Below the pieces are notes generated by a model, which was given only the letters and a program-made list of their open reading frames with translations, was not told the origin of the DNA and made no database searches. From Akkermansia muciniphila (lineage in GTDB: Bacteria; Verrucomicrobiota; Verrucomicrobiia; Verrucomicrobiales; Akkermansiaceae), in contig CAMBTF010000119.1 of assembly GCA_945870545.1 (NCBI GenBank), positions 1 to 5,978 on the forward strand: a stretch of DNA of 5,978 nucleotides, in the 5' to 3' direction. Within the stretch, counting starts at the first letter, position 1. Every line of letters starts with the position of its first letter. Below are positions 5,182 through 5,978 of this stretch, in pieces. The position numbers were made by a program, and so were the translations under genes.

Positions 5182-5978
5182 ATGGACATGCCGAAAGAAG
5201 ATAAACAAAGGGGTTTAGGGGAGGAGAAGGTGTGGTCTCCTCTAGAGTTGGCGGAGATGAAAACGGGGCAGCGATTGGGGCAGATTCGGCGGGCTAGAGG
5301 GTTTTCAGGGCGTAAGCGGATGCGTATGACGGATTGTGCAGCGTGCTACCACGTGATGTCGCGGGTGGTGAACGGTGATTTTTTGCTCGGCTCGATTGAA
5401 AAAGAGGCATTGCGTCGGATGATGTGGCGCATGGCCACGTTTTCAGGGGTCGAAATTCTGACCTATGCGATCATGGACAATCATTTCCACATTTTGCTCA
5501 AGGTGCCTGAGAAGAAAATCTGGCTAAAACGGTTCGAAGGTAAAGAGGGGGAGGAAAGGTTTTTCGAGCATCTTTCATTGGTGTATTCGAAGGCTTTCAT
5601 CATTCAATTCCGTAGTGAAATCACCGATTTACGCAATCGCCACGAGGAGGATGCGGCGCAGGCTTTGTTAGAGCGATTCCAACAACGTTTCTGTGACTTG
5701 AGTTTGTTTGTTAAAGAACTCAAGGAGCGTTTCAGTCGTTGGTATAACAAGCAGAAGAGCCGGCGTGGGACGTTGTGGATGGATAGATTCAAAAGCGTGC
5801 TGGTGGAGACGGGTGAAGCGCTGCATGCGATAGCGGGATATATTGATTTGAATCCGGTGAGGGCAGGGATTGTGAAAGATCCAGCGATGTATGCGTGGAG
5901 TGGTTATGGAGAGGCGGTTGGCGGGAGCAAACGAGCAAGGCGTGGGCTTTGCAAGGTGTTAGAAGTTGCGCAGGATAG
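5182..5978 (+). CDS. REP-associated tyrosine transposase (RAYT, Y1/IS200-like family), cut by right window edge
   Basis: RAYTs are single-copy relatives of IS200/IS605 transposases that nick and join single-stranded DNA at REP-type palindromes; they are domesticated or slowly mobile. The frame is open for 265 codons from 5182 to the edge with no stop. Hallmarks: YHVMSRVVNG (56-65), LTYAIMDNHFHILLKVP (93-109) with the HUH metal pair His101/His103, RFSRWYNK (about 183-190), RGTLWMDRFKSVLVE (195-209), and AGYIDLNPVRAGIV (218-231), where Tyr220 matches the nucleophile of E. coli TnpA-REP (Tyr115 in YIYINPV). About 50 mostly basic residues precede the core, and about 75 charged residues separate the HUH motif from the RFSRWYNK segment. 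Start alternatives are ATG at 5188 and 5257; TAGAG lies 7 bases before 5182. Composition differs: block 5581-5640 is 42% GC against 68% in rpe block 3181-3240, suggesting separate ancestry. No flanking REP-like repeats are recognised. Confidence 0.88.
   Translation, partial: MDMPKEDKQRGLGEEKVWSPLELAEMKTGQRLGQIRRARGFSGRKRMRMTDCAACYHVMSRVVNGDFLLGSIEKEALRRMMWRMATFSGVEILTYAIMDNHFHILLKVPEKKIWLKRFEGKEGEERFFEHLSLVYSKAFIIQFRSEITDLRNRHEEDAAQALLERFQQRFCDLSLFVKELKERFSRWYNKQKSRRGTLWMDRFKSVLVETGEALHAIAGYIDLNPVRAGIVKDPAMYAWSGYGEAVGGSKRARRGLCKVLEVAQD

Noticed and set aside
5183..5978. Possible loss of the RAYT catalytic tyrosine, because the segment RFSRWYN has Phe at a position where some relatives have Tyr
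   Set aside because: In E. coli TnpA-REP the nucleophile is the Tyr of the YIYINPV motif; the matching Tyr220 in YIDLNPV is present here, so the enzyme is not obviously inactive.

Overview
The window is about 6 kb of high-GC bacterial chromosome. It holds ordinary metabolic genes, three poorly characterised proteins, and one transposase-like gene at the right edge. The likely source is a Verrucomicrobiota (or related PVC-group) bacterium. That rests on GC-rich codons, weak or absent Shine-Dalgarno sequences, TTG and GTG starts, and the style of the RAYT-type protein and of the proline-rich membrane-anchored protein. It is an inference from remembered family resemblance, not a measured placement.

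Layout. At 1-221 (minus) is the N-terminal part of tryptophan synthase alpha (trpA), cut by the left edge. A 225-base spacer with small inverted repeats separates it from the divergent galM (447-1526, plus), a cytoplasmic galactose mutarotase with its catalytic residues intact. galM converges on a minus-strand run, with a perfect 9-bp inverted repeat between the two stop codons. In transcription order (right to left) the run is: a cupin-type protein of unknown function (3878-5071); ribulose-phosphate 3-epimerase rpe (3121-3789, GTG start); a membrane-anchored proline-rich protein with four L-x-x-x-Q motifs (2222-3106, TTG start, 14 bases after rpe); and a pRiA4b ORF-3-like protein (1618-2172). 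A 110-base divergent spacer containing a symmetric interrupted dyad separates the cupin gene from a plus-strand REP-associated tyrosine transposase (RAYT) gene (5182 to the right edge). The RAYT gene is AT-richer than the rest and is still open at the edge.

How the genes work together. galM and rpe both serve carbohydrate interconversion (hexose anomers; the pentose phosphate pathway), but their opposite orientation argues against one shared transcription unit. rpe and the membrane-anchored gene are close enough to be co-transcribed. The other two minus-strand genes could belong to the same transcript but have larger gaps (88 and 49 bases). No defence system, CRISPR array, tRNA, rRNA or complete insertion sequence is visible. 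The items most worth following are the uncharacterised cupin protein with a possible three-histidine metal site, the dyad between it and the RAYT gene, and the RAYT gene itself.
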